This document shows, one piece after another, positions 15,885 through 24,314 of a stretch of 36,209 nt of DNA. Positions within the stretch are counted from its first letter, which is position 1, and every line of letters starts with the position of its first letter. The notes beneath the pieces are model-generated. The model did no database searches, was not told the DNA's origin, and saw only the letters and a program-made list of their open reading frames with translations. The position numbers and the translations under genes are program-made. The stretch comes from a virus: positions 1 through 36,209 of IMG/VR virus record IMGVR_UViG_3300031111_000023, one strand, 5' to 3'.

Positions 15885-16420
15885 TTCCCCTCAAAGTCAA
15901 ACTTTACGATTGCCGCTACACAAACAGCCAGAGCGTCCCATGAATGGTCCGTTAATTCTTGTTTGTTCTTTATTGCATTATCAAACCTAGTTTCTAATGC
16001 CTTTCGAATATCGTTCTTGGTTATCTTTCTTTTATTGCTTCCGCCGTATCCGCAAACTGCCTTATTTATAGCAGACCTGTTAACCTCTCTGTACCAATTG
16101 TTTTCTCCAGAAAGCCCTTGTATTGATGCAACAATAATTGCACCAATAACTTTAGGAGTTAGGTCTGCTCCGAATAGCCGTCTAGTTGAATAAAAAGATT
16201 CACATGTTACAAGAAACTTCTTATTAAGGTTGTTATACTTTTTAAATAGCTTTTCGGCTTGTTCGAACATCCCATAAATTCTAGAAGCGGGATTTTCGTT
16301 ATCAATTGTAAAGGTTCCTATTTCTGCTATCGAAGCACTATCAGTTTCTCTAACATACCTTAAAACAGCAAACCCCGTATTATGGGAGCCGGGGTCAAAT
16401 CCAATCACTATCCAATCCAT
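15881..16420 (-). CDS. RuvC-like Holliday junction resolvase
   Basis: An RNase H-fold endonuclease that resolves branched DNA. The first acidic residue is in IVIGFDPGSHNTGFAV, the second in LVTCESFYSTR, and the last pair in ELTDHSWDALAV, the classic RuvC D/E...D-x-x-D arrangement, with a basic helix NKRKITKNDIRKAL between. Start taken as ATG 16420 (MDWIV); an upstream ATG at 16432 adds four residues. About 179 residues, typical of RuvC. A RuvB-like ATPase is encoded at 28608-29534, so the phage may have its own branch-migration/resolution system. Confidence 0.85.
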   Translation of the reverse strand: MDWIVIGFDPGSHNTGFAVLRYVRETDSASIAEIGTFTIDNENPASRIYGMFEQAEKLFKKYNNLNKKFLVTCESFYSTRRLFGADLTPKVIGAIIVASIQGLSGENNWYREVNRSAINKAVCGYGGSNKRKITKNDIRKALETRFDNAIKNKQELTDHSWDALAVCVAAIVKFDFEGK

Positions 16421-16442
16421 ATTCCTCACCACCCTTCTGGGA

Positions 16443-16556
16443 AATAGCGCGTTCCCATCTGACTTCGGTAGGTTTTTTAGAAATCCTACCCCATAGCTAC
16501 CAGATTGTAGAGGTCAGTATAGCTCTAGGGGATTAGAAAATACGCGCTATTTCGTT
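16443..16556 (-). ncRNA. Structured RNA element in the gap before the resolvase gene
   Basis: The gap (16433-16561) is closed by a perfect 12 bp helix, GAAATAGCGCGT at one end and ACGCGCTATTTC at the other. Inside on the minus strand, CCCC...GGGG and AGCTA...TAGCT make a second arm and GTAGG...CCTAC a hairpin. On the plus strand the helix is followed by five T, so it could also terminate rightward transcripts. No coding frame of note. Either a small RNA or a leader/terminator; class not recognised. Confidence 0.5.
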
Positions 16557-16561
16557 TTTAA

Positions 16562-17020
16562 CTACAGCCCTGCCAAATTAACAACAGCCCCAATCGTCCA
16601 ATCATCAGCCCACTCGACGCCATCAATTGCATCGGCGTCTTTTCCTACAAAGATGCCAACGTTAATCTTGATGAATTCAGAGCCGGGAACATTGACCGCA
16701 CTAATGTCATTTAGTTCAATAACGTCAAATGTTATAGCTCCGTAGACAAGACCGGACTTTGAAATTCCACCATCTATATCAAACTTGCGCCATTCGAAAA
16801 CAGGAATAGACGCTGCCATATCCCAAGCAAGCCCTTCCGTGTCTCCAAGAATGTGGTCGTCATGTGCGGTATTGATACCAATATATCCAACCTTAAAGTT
16901 CGGAATCTTGGTAATCTCGTCCCACCAATTTGTAGTGTCGGCTTCAGCGGGTTCAGCAATCGCTAACGCAGGAACCAAAAGCAAACCAGCAACAATCATA
17001 AGTAAGATATTGCGAATCAT
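16562..17020 (-). CDS. Secreted or outer-surface protein with signal peptide
   Basis: A 152-residue protein beginning MIRNILLMIVAGLLLVPALA, followed by IAEPAE: a short basic start, hydrophobic core and A-x-A type cleavage site near residue 22. The mature part is rich in alternating hydrophobic/polar strands (FKVGYIGINT, VYGAITFDVIEL, IKINVGIFVG, WTIGAVVNLAGL), suggesting a beta-sheet or small barrel in the periplasm or outer membrane. Placing an exported protein among replication genes is unusual. It could alter the host surface (receptor masking), but that is inference. Start ATG 17020 follows a purine-rich AGGAGG. Confidence 0.7.
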   Translation of the reverse strand: MIRNILLMIVAGLLLVPALAIAEPAEADTTNWWDEITKIPNFKVGYIGINTAHDDHILGDTEGLAWDMAASIPVFEWRKFDIDGGISKSGLVYGAITFDVIELNDISAVNVPGSEFIKINVGIFVGKDADAIDGVEWADDWTIGAVVNLAGL

Positions 17021-17096
17021 TACATCCTCCTAAGTTCGGTTTAGAATGACTTCAACTGCGATACTGCAATTTAGTTCATTAATTAAACCTCCTTGG

Positions 17097-18062
17097 TTAA
17101 GAGTTTTCCCATTCAAGCATAAACTTGTTATATGCATCTTCAGGGTCTTCTCCCCTCATGAACGCATCACAAATTGGCCTATGTGCACACATGTTGTCAC
17201 ATTGATTACCGGGACATGCACAATAAGGTCCATTCTCCATTGCAAAAACCATTTGCTTGAGATTCCAATAGAAAAACTCTAGTTCCTTGTCGGTTATCTC
17301 CCTCTCCCAAATCTGGAAGAAATCTGACCACTTACCTTCCAGAGCTTTCTTTGTTTTCATCATTACGGCATACGCAATCTTGTCGCTTTGTTTCTTTTCT
17401 AAGCCGGGAATCAATCCAAGCCTAATAGCAATCCTCAAGATTACATCATAGAACGGAAGTTGCGGTTCCTTCATTATCTTTGATTTGCTATATGCTCTTG
17501 CCGCAGTTTTGTAGTCTATAATGTAAAGCTCATCCTTCGGGTCTGTTCCAATGAAGTCGAGGGAACAGACAAAGTACATATCAACATTATCACCCTCTTT
17601 TCCGTAGACCATATTGGCAAGTGGTTCTCCGGTCAAGACATTAACCGCAGGTAATTCAAATGCAGTTTCAACCGCCAACTCTGGTTTGTCCTTGCCAATA
17701 GGAAGATACTCAATTGGCGAGAATGTAAAATCTCCTGTTTCATATCCCTTGATAAACTTCTCTGCGATGTTTTCACCAAGTTCCCTTGATTTATCTACGT
17801 CGTCCTGATGCCTTATATATGCCTCTTTAACTTTCTTATCCCAATTCTGCGCAAAGATAGCCTTGAGTTGTTTTCGGTCAATGCTATCTTTTGGCATTCC
17901 CATCAACTCTCTAGCAACTTCATGTACTGCCGTACCAATTGCAAAGTTGAGATTTCCCGGCATCTTAAGTTTTAGGATGTATTCAAAATAATATCGAAGA
18001 GAACAATTAGCATACATCCACATTTGAGAAGGGCTTACGTTCTTTCTCCTCTTGTCTGCCAT
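17097..18062 (-). CDS. PD-(D/E)XK nuclease, RecB/Cas4-like with iron-sulfur cysteines
   Basis: A 321-residue protein of the AddB/RecB/Cas4 exonuclease superfamily. The N-terminus has NVSPSQMWMYANCSLRYYFE, the cluster-associated opening with a first cysteine, then NFAIGTAVHEVARELM. The core has SLDFIGTDPKDELYIIDYKT: motif II Asp, then D-Y-K catalytic Asp/Lys. The C-terminus carries CACPGNQCDNMCAHRPIC, cysteines that would close the 4Fe-4S cluster. It follows the polymerase stop directly. Likely acts on DNA ends during recombination or replication. No CRISPR array is present, so Cas4 function is not implied. Confidence 0.87.
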   Translation of the reverse strand: MADKRRKNVSPSQMWMYANCSLRYYFEYILKLKMPGNLNFAIGTAVHEVARELMGMPKDSIDRKQLKAIFAQNWDKKVKEAYIRHQDDVDKSRELGENIAEKFIKGYETGDFTFSPIEYLPIGKDKPELAVETAFELPAVNVLTGEPLANMVYGKEGDNVDMYFVCSLDFIGTDPKDELYIIDYKTAARAYSKSKIMKEPQLPFYDVILRIAIRLGLIPGLEKKQSDKIAYAVMMKTKKALEGKWSDFFQIWEREITDKELEFFYWNLKQMVFAMENGPYCACPGNQCDNMCAHRPICDAFMRGEDPEDAYNKFMLEWENS

Positions 18063-21000
18063 TTAATATCTCCCTACCTCTCTGGCATCTTGTGCAATCC
18101 AATCCCCTTCTTTTTGAGGGGTTGCCCTTATGATAACAGCTTTACCTATTTTCATTATCTTACCAAACGAGTTCCATGTAGATGGAAACATTACAAATTC
18201 ATAAACCCCCATTACTGTTTCGATTGCAACCTTAGCCATCAAGTCGTGTTTCTTAGTTGTGATTTCTTTAACGCCAACCACTACTCCACCAAATTTTGCC
18301 CTGCCGCTATATGCAGCATTTTTAACTTCCTTCACAGAAGAAACACAAGATTGCAAGAACAGTTTCCTGTGCTCTTTTAACGGGTCAGTTGATAAGAATA
18401 TTCCTGTTCTGTCATATTCCATTAGAGCCAATTCTTCAAGTGTGAATTCTTCCGCTGGATGTATGATAGAATCTAGATTAAGAGATTTAGTTTCAAGAGT
18501 ACCTCCAAACAGAAGTTCCTGATTTGTTTGAATCGGACCTTTATGAAAAGCTCGGATAGCTTTTATAATTTCGCCTATCTGGACCATGATAGCTTTCCGA
18601 GTTGTAATATATTTATCCAATGCTCCAGATTCTGTCAGAGCTTGCAGGATTTGTTTCTTACCCACAGACTCACAGATTGTTGCTATATTATTAAAGTTCG
18701 GCGTTAACGCTTTATCTCTTAACTTTTCAACGCTATCTGAAATCTTGCCTGATGATTCAACTCCTATCCCCTTGATAGCATTCAGTCCAAACCTAACTCG
18801 CCCTGCATCTACTGTAAACTCTGGCTTGGACCAAATTGCATCTGGTGGTATTACCTCTATTCCCATCCTTCTGCATTCTCTGGCATAGTCAGCAACCTTG
18901 GCTTGTCTATCAGATACACTAGATAATACAGCTGCAAAGAAATAGGTTGGAAAATAATGTCTAAGCCATGCTGTCATGAACGATAATTTAGCATACGAAG
19001 TGGCATGTGGCTTATTGAATCCGTAACTAGCATTGGCTATCAATTTCCATAACCTATCAACTGTTTTTCTTAATACATTATTCCCCTTGCATCCAACGTA
19101 GAACTTTTCCTTCATGTCCCTGAGAAACTTATCCTTCTGGTAACTCTCCATCTGCGCACCTTTACCAATTAGTTTCCTAACCTTATCGGCGTCAATCATG
19201 GAGAATCCTGCCATAACCTGACAAATCTGCATGATTTGCTCTTGGAACACAGCCGTGGCATATGTCTTTTTCAGAATTGGCTTAAGTCTATCGTCTAGAT
19301 ACTTAATTCTAGATGGGTTTTTCTTGTTCTTTAAGCACTCGTCTTTCATTCCTGACTCTAAGGTAACAGGCCTACAAATTGCGCCAATTAGAATCAGGTC
19401 GTCGAATTTATCAATTTCAAACTCTATACAAGCTCTAGTCAACAGGTCGGTTTCTAACATGAAGCACCCTTTGGTATCTCCATGCCTTAGCATTTCATAA
19501 ACATTTTCGTCTTTCAAGTCCCATTCGGGTTCACCGCTTAGGTGCCCGTCCCTGTTGAGCATCCTAATCGTGTTCTCTATTATGGTTAGAGTCCTAAGGC
19601 CAAGCAAGTCCATCTTCAGCAGGCCAAGAGCTTCTACGTCGTGCATATCAAACTGTGTTACAATGTTGCCCCTGATTCTTTGAAGCGGAACAATTTCATT
19701 TAGCGGCATAGGAGTAACAACAATTCCTGCCGCATGTGTTCCTGCCTGACGAAGATGCCCCTGAAACTTTGAGGCCAATTTAAAGGCCTCTTGTAAAATG
19801 TGACTCCCTTTTATCTTATTTCTAAGTTCGTCATTTATATCAACAGCTTGCTTTATTGTTGCTGCACCTTCTGGAATCATCTTTGAGATTGATTCTGCAA
19901 TCTTGTATTCGATTCCTAGAACTCTCATTGCATCTTTGATTGCCTGTTTAGGCTGAAGCATAGAGAAGTTACAAATGGATGCAACATTTGAAGCTCCATA
20001 TTTGTTCTTAACGTATTCTATAACTTCATCGCGCCTATCTTGTTGGAAATCCAAATCTAGGTCAGGCGGCGAAACTCTATCTTCGTGCAGGAACCGCTCA
20101 AATATTAGGTCATATTCTATTGGGTCAATCTCTGTTATACCCAAAAGATAGCAAACTAATGATGCCGCTCCTGACCCTCTAGCTGGTCCTGTTCTAATGC
20201 CTATGCGCTTACACCAAGAAATGATATCCGCAATGATTACGAAGTAGTGACCAAATCCCAACTGGTCAATGACTCTCAATTCGTAATCTAGCCTTTCTGA
20301 GTATCTACTGAATTCGCCGCTAATAACGACAGAAAGCCCATCTAGAGCTTCAAGGCATTGTATACTTATCCACTCCATCGGGTCTTTTATGTCAGATTCT
20401 GGAAAATTAGATGCTCCGCTTTCCAGTTTTATTTTAACATTGCATTTTTCTGATACTTCTATTGTGTTTGCTGCTGCGTCTTTTAGTTCTTCTGGAATTT
20501 CTTCGGGAGCAGGAAGGTAGTATGCATTAGGCTCATACCTTTTCCTGTTCGGGTCGCTTACCTTCTTGTTGAACCTAATACAGAGCCATGCATCATGGGC
20601 TTCATAATCATCTGCGGTAACATAGTGAACATCTGTAGTTGCCACACACTTTGCGCCTATCCTATCCGCTATTTTACGAAGCTCTCCGTTAACTTGCCTC
20701 TGTATTTCCAGCCCATTGGTTTGGAGTTCTACATATAAATCATCACTAAAGATGGATTTTAGTGCATCTGCTATCTCGTTAGCTTCGTCTAATTTTTCCA
20801 GTTTAATTGACTTTGCCAAAACTCCGTTCAGGCAAGCAGTTAAACAGATTACTCCTTCTGAATGTTTTCTCAGTAAGTCAAAGTTGATTCTTGGATTGTA
20901 GTAAAATCCCCTTGTGTGTGCAACTGTGGATAAGGCAATGAGATTTTTGAATCCTATTTCATTCTTGGCTAATAGAATGATGTGCCTAGTTTGTTCTTGT

Positions 21001-21254
21001 GGTGTTTTGGTTAGATTGCAATTTGGAACCCACAAATCATCTACAATATAGAATTCCTGACCATGAATCGGTTTGATTCCAAAGTCCTCACATATTCTAG
21101 CAAACTTAACCGCTGAACACATGTTGCCGTGCTCAGTCAAAGCCAAGCTTTCGTATTCCAACTCTTTAGCTCTCTTAACTAGGTCTTCAATTTTTGCAAA
21201 CCCGTCAAGAAAGCTATAGTCGGAATGATTATGTAGAGAACAAAACTTAGTCAT
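18063..21254 (-). CDS. dnaE: DNA polymerase III alpha subunit (C-family replicative polymerase)
   Basis: The phage replicative polymerase, 1063 residues, a little shorter than bacterial DnaE. N-terminal PHP domain: FCSLHNHSDYSFLDG (residues 4-18) and LALTEHGNM near 38. Catalytic palm: PARGSGAASLVCYLLG at 357 and SPPDLDLDF at 395-403, which carries the paired metal-binding aspartates; the third acidic region follows near 560 (ALGLLKMDLLGLRTL). Finger region: GFNKPHATSYAKLSFMTAWL. The C-terminal part is reduced (a short OB-like end GEFVM... VYEFVMFPSTW), and no separate proofreading exonuclease is obvious in the window. It begins 7 nt after the previous stop. Confidence 0.95.
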   Translation of the reverse strand: MTKFCSLHNHSDYSFLDGFAKIEDLVKRAKELEYESLALTEHGNMCSAVKFARICEDFGIKPIHGQEFYIVDDLWVPNCNLTKTPQEQTRHIILLAKNEIGFKNLIALSTVAHTRGFYYNPRINFDLLRKHSEGVICLTACLNGVLAKSIKLEKLDEANEIADALKSIFSDDLYVELQTNGLEIQRQVNGELRKIADRIGAKCVATTDVHYVTADDYEAHDAWLCIRFNKKVSDPNRKRYEPNAYYLPAPEEIPEELKDAAANTIEVSEKCNVKIKLESGASNFPESDIKDPMEWISIQCLEALDGLSVVISGEFSRYSERLDYELRVIDQLGFGHYFVIIADIISWCKRIGIRTGPARGSGAASLVCYLLGITEIDPIEYDLIFERFLHEDRVSPPDLDLDFQQDRRDEVIEYVKNKYGASNVASICNFSMLQPKQAIKDAMRVLGIEYKIAESISKMIPEGAATIKQAVDINDELRNKIKGSHILQEAFKLASKFQGHLRQAGTHAAGIVVTPMPLNEIVPLQRIRGNIVTQFDMHDVEALGLLKMDLLGLRTLTIIENTIRMLNRDGHLSGEPEWDLKDENVYEMLRHGDTKGCFMLETDLLTRACIEFEIDKFDDLILIGAICRPVTLESGMKDECLKNKKNPSRIKYLDDRLKPILKKTYATAVFQEQIMQICQVMAGFSMIDADKVRKLIGKGAQMESYQKDKFLRDMKEKFYVGCKGNNVLRKTVDRLWKLIANASYGFNKPHATSYAKLSFMTAWLRHYFPTYFFAAVLSSVSDRQAKVADYARECRRMGIEVIPPDAIWSKPEFTVDAGRVRFGLNAIKGIGVESSGKISDSVEKLRDKALTPNFNNIATICESVGKKQILQALTESGALDKYITTRKAIMVQIGEIIKAIRAFHKGPIQTNQELLFGGTLETKSLNLDSIIHPAEEFTLEELALMEYDRTGIFLSTDPLKEHRKLFLQSCVSSVKEVKNAAYSGRAKFGGVVVGVKEITTKKHDLMAKVAIETVMGVYEFVMFPSTWNSFGKIMKIGKAVIIRATPQKEGDWIAQDAREVGRY

Positions 21255-21261
21255 TTGTCAC

Positions 21262-22287
21262 CTACTGCTTGATGTAGCTGGTTTCACTAACATCCCAAAT
21301 GTCGCCAGAGTTCATTTCTATTACCGCAAGCACGAAGTTCCAAAACTCTAGGTAGTATCTCTTTATGTCGTCTAGCCTAGAGCGCGGGATTCCGTGGTTC
21401 ATAATCTCATTGAGTTTTGTGGCTAATTCAGGCATTTCGCAATAAGTCATTACAGGAATGTTCGTACCCTTCAAGCGTTTATGAATGTCACAATACACAG
21501 TTGGACATCCCATTTCAAACGCCTGAATTGCATATGCTTCCTGCCATACCGAGAATGGTGCAGACTGAACCATCAGGTCAAAGTCAGACGGATTAACTTC
21601 ACCGTAATCTGCAACTTCGCAACTGCATATCTGATATGCCATCGCTCTCATGTCTTCTACTATGTGCTTGTTTTCTTTATCTCTACGATACGGAATCATG
21701 AACGGATAGAAATCAAAATTCGAAGAACCTTTTACAATCTGGTTAACGATTCCTAGTGAGTAGAAAGTTTCTATCACAAGTTCAAGCGGATACAGAATAG
21801 AAAGCTTTTCCTTTGGCTCTATATCTTCTACCTTATGCTCTCTGTTCAACGTGTTCGGAAATGCTGGCGAAGGAAGTAAGTTGTCACCTAGCATTCCAAT
21901 CAAATCCGCGTTTGCACCAATTCCAAACGTACTACAAATTGGCGTGAAGATTTTTGCAAACCTAGAATAGAGGGCAGGTGTTAATCCTAGGTCATAGTCC
22001 ACTAAGTAGAGCGGACAGAAATCTGGCACAAACGAGAGATTCGAAAAAACCTCTAGCATTCCCATGAACAAAATAGGAATAGGATTGCCCTCTTCTCCTA
22101 TTGCTATCAATAGTTCCTTGGCATTATCATTCGCCAAGTCGGAAACGAATTCAATACCCTTATCTTTACATCTTTCCGCAAGGCCCGTTACGGATTGTGG
22201 ATAGAGTCTGGGCATTATTCCCGCTTCGTGTAGTATGTGCTTATCGCGCTCTAATCCAGCAGAGATTATGATTAGCTTACGTTGCAT
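21262..22287 (-). CDS. GT-B-like protein, probable glycosyltransferase-related
   Basis: A 341-residue soluble protein. A Rossmann-like N-terminal part (KLIIISAGLERDKHILHEAG) and a second half with SVWQEAYAIQAFEMGCPTVY and then CEMPELATKLNEIMNH. The latter recalls the C-terminal helix-strand of GT4 enzymes, where a glutamate and an A-x-G-x-P-V segment bind the sugar nucleotide. Full GT4 motifs are not clear, so this may be a diverged or inactive transferase. It lies between the SpoVG-like gene and the polymerase gene and has a structured leader before its ATG (22287). Confidence 0.5.
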   Translation of the reverse strand: MQRKLIIISAGLERDKHILHEAGIMPRLYPQSVTGLAERCKDKGIEFVSDLANDNAKELLIAIGEEGNPIPILFMGMLEVFSNLSFVPDFCPLYLVDYDLGLTPALYSRFAKIFTPICSTFGIGANADLIGMLGDNLLPSPAFPNTLNREHKVEDIEPKEKLSILYPLELVIETFYSLGIVNQIVKGSSNFDFYPFMIPYRRDKENKHIVEDMRAMAYQICSCEVADYGEVNPSDFDLMVQSAPFSVWQEAYAIQAFEMGCPTVYCDIHKRLKGTNIPVMTYCEMPELATKLNEIMNHGIPRSRLDDIKRYYLEFWNFVLAVIEMNSGDIWDVSETSYIKQ

Positions 22288-22358
22288 TTTCCAAAAACCT
22301 CTCTGGGTTTTTGGAGGCCCCTTAAAAAGAGGCCCCCTAAACCCAACAAAAAATACGA
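22288..22358 (-). promoter_or_regulatory. Two-state leader hairpins before the GT-B-like gene
   Basis: In minus-strand order: GGGTTT, GGGGGCC, a T-rich loop, GGCCTCC, then CCAAAAACC, the hexamer CAGAGA, and GGTTTTTGG followed by AAAATG. The last three parts make a perfect 9 bp hairpin just before the start codon. The first parts make another nested hairpin in which GGGTTT pairs with AAACCC, the same bases needed by the start-site hairpin. The two folds exclude each other, like a switch between translated and masked states. Confidence 0.5.
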
Positions 22359-22667
22359 CTAGAACGGAAGGTCGTCATCTTCCTTTTTCTGGTCAGCTAG
22401 AAGAGCAAGCACTTGGTCAGAGAACGAATCGCTGTGCTCCTTGCCGTTGCGAATGTAACACACATCGCGCCACTCATCAGTTCCATCTTTCTTCGAAATC
22501 TTGCGCGAAGGCATAGCAACATATTTTCCGTTCTTACCATCAATCACGGCACAACCTGTAATCACAAGCTCAGCATCACCGCAAGCAAGAACAACATTGC
22601 ACCAACCGACTAGCTTACTATCAGTCCTGTTATTCGAACGCATTCCATTGACTTCGATAACCTTCAT
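22359..22667 (-). CDS. SpoVG-family protein with an SSB-like acidic tail
   Basis: A 102-residue protein with the SpoVG core: ELVITGCAVIDGKNGKYVAM, then PSRK, then WRDVCYI and a helix SDQVLALLADQ. SpoVG proteins bind DNA or RNA and regulate genes in bacteria. The C-terminus is a disordered acidic stretch ending KKEDDDLPF, like the tip of single-stranded DNA-binding proteins that docks replication partners. The neighbouring helicase ends in the same DDLPF. It may be the phage ssDNA-binding or replication accessory factor; no other SSB is visible. Confidence 0.75.
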   Translation of the reverse strand: MKVIEVNGMRSNNRTDSKLVGWCNVVLACGDAELVITGCAVIDGKNGKYVAMPSRKISKKDGTDEWRDVCYIRNGKEHSDSFSDQVLALLADQKKEDDDLPF

Positions 22668-22682
22668 TTTCTTTCTCCCTTT

Positions 22683-24041
22683 CTAAAACGGTAAATCATC
22701 TGGTTCAATCCTACCCCTATCATCTGGCGTCATTTTCTCATCCCAACACTCGTCACCACGCTGGAATATCTTTTGAATCTCAACGTTGTTAGTTGCTAGG
22801 ATAGTTCCAATGGGGCCATTCCTCTGCTTCTCTAGGATTATTTTGATTACATATTCACTCTTACCCCCTTCGAATGACGAGTCTGGTCTTTGAACAAATA
22901 GAACCACATCTGCATCCTGTTCAATTGCACCAGAATCTCTAAGGTCCGATAGCTTCGGTTTCTTAGCTTGCCTGTGTTCTACTGTTCTCGACATCTGTGA
23001 ACCAACGATAACGGGTATCCCAATTTCGCTGGCTAGTATCTTGAACCCCCTTGTGATATCTGCCAGTTCTAGATTCCTGTTTTCTCCTTTCGTGTCTGAC
23101 CTCATTAGCTGTAAGTAATCTACTGCTACACACGCAAGGTTTGGGCACTCAATCTTCTTTTTCTTTATCTGTGCATGAAGAGCACTTGGCCCAACGTGCG
23201 GTTGTTCTGATATGTGGAGCGGTATCTTTCCGCTTTGTTCCATAAGGTGTTCTAGTTTTCGTTCATCCTTATGGGTTATATTTCCTGTTCTCAACTTCCA
23301 TAAAGGGACTTCGGTTAGACAACTGGCAATTCGTAAGTTGATTTCTTCTACGCTCATTTCCAATGAGAACAGAGCACATTCCGCTCCTTCATTAACTGCC
23401 ATATGAGTGAGTATATTAATCATCAACTCTGATTTACCGTGTGATGGTCTACCGCCAACTACAATGAATTGACCACCACGAAAACCAGTTGTTTTATTGT
23501 CAAGTTCAGGTATCCCCGTTGGCAATCCAACGATACCTGTTCCTTCTTTTTGAAGCTCCTTTATAGCATCGAGCGTTTCCGCAAATGATTCTCCAAATGT
23601 AACAAAGTCCCGTTTAGCTGTAGTCGTAAGCTCAAGAACCTTGCGTTGCATCTTGTCTATTAGGTCAATGCCAGCAATAGGAGAAGAGTCTATCTCTTGT
23701 CTGGTGTTTCGGCAAAAATCATCTACTGCTCTGACCCAATAGTTATCTACGACTATTTTACAAAGACTATCAATATCAGCCTGTGGTGCTTCTGACATTA
23801 TCTCGTTTACATGGTCAAGGACAATCTTATCGCCAATCGCATTCTTAACAAGAGGAAGATTGACCTTACTGTTTTGTGCAAACACATCCTGTATTGCCAG
23901 AAAGATTGCTTTCGAAAACGGATTGTGGAAATACTCTGTTCTTAATTTCGAAAGAACAATCGAGGCTGATAGGTCGTCTTTGATAGCTAGATGCAAAGCC
24001 TGTCGTTCTGGCTCATCAGTATGGACTAACCTATCTGCCAT
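22683..24041 (-). CDS. DnaB-type replicative helicase
   Basis: Unwinds DNA ahead of the polymerase as a hexamer. The N-terminal domain (ALHLAIKDDLSASIVLSKL, FSKAIFLAIQDVF) is the DnaB-N type. The RecA-like domain has the Walker A loop GGRPSHGKSELM near residue 198, then ECALFSLEMSVEEINLRI, CVAVDYLQLM (Walker B, D and Q), PVIVGSQMSR, and LSDLRDSGAIEQDADVVLFV (arginine-finger region). About 452 residues, close to normal. Start taken as ATG 24041 (MADRL) because AGGA lies 7 nt before it; ATG 24047 is possible. The last residues (PDDLPF) copy the tip of the SpoVG-like protein. Confidence 0.93.
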   Translation of the reverse strand: MADRLVHTDEPERQALHLAIKDDLSASIVLSKLRTEYFHNPFSKAIFLAIQDVFAQNSKVNLPLVKNAIGDKIVLDHVNEIMSEAPQADIDSLCKIVVDNYWVRAVDDFCRNTRQEIDSSPIAGIDLIDKMQRKVLELTTTAKRDFVTFGESFAETLDAIKELQKEGTGIVGLPTGIPELDNKTTGFRGGQFIVVGGRPSHGKSELMINILTHMAVNEGAECALFSLEMSVEEINLRIASCLTEVPLWKLRTGNITHKDERKLEHLMEQSGKIPLHISEQPHVGPSALHAQIKKKKIECPNLACVAVDYLQLMRSDTKGENRNLELADITRGFKILASEIGIPVIVGSQMSRTVEHRQAKKPKLSDLRDSGAIEQDADVVLFVQRPDSSFEGGKSEYVIKIILEKQRNGPIGTILATNNVEIQKIFQRGDECWDEKMTPDDRGRIEPDDLPF

Positions 24042-24050
24042 ATGCATGTC

Positions 24051-24314
24051 CTAGAATTTATTGGTTAGCTTTGATAAATCAACCGCGTTCTTCGAGAGAA
24101 CCGTTTTGGTTGCTTTCTTACAAAGGAAGAAGAAGAGCTTCCCCGGTGTTTCAACGTTATGAGTGGGGAAGCTCCTAATCGCTTCTTCCAAGATTGCATC
24201 GTTAAATATCTTTGCAGCTTTCCCGAATAGACCCCAATCTTTTGGAAAGACTTCTAACTCTTGCCCTTCCTCCATCTTTCGGGATAGCTCAGAGACAATT
24301 TCCTTTGCAATCAT
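24051..24314 (-). CDS. Small hypothetical protein, 87 residues
   Basis: A soluble helical protein (KEIVSELSRKMEEGQELEVF, then FNDAILEEAIRSFPTH) ending in a Lys-rich tail. No recognised family. It lies directly before the helicase gene (3 nt from its upstream ATG) and directly after the following gene, with no gap, in the replication block; a helicase loader or partner is conceivable from position and size, but no sequence marker supports this. Confidence 0.6.
   Translation of the reverse strand: MIAKEIVSELSRKMEEGQELEVFPKDWGLFGKAAKIFNDAILEEAIRSFPTHNVETPGKLFFFLCKKATKTVLSKNAVDLSKLTNKF

Noticed and set aside
16443-16556. preQ1-type riboswitch because of a CTAAAAAACC tail
   Set aside because: Loop and stem consensus do not match, and the next gene is a resolvase with no queuosine link.
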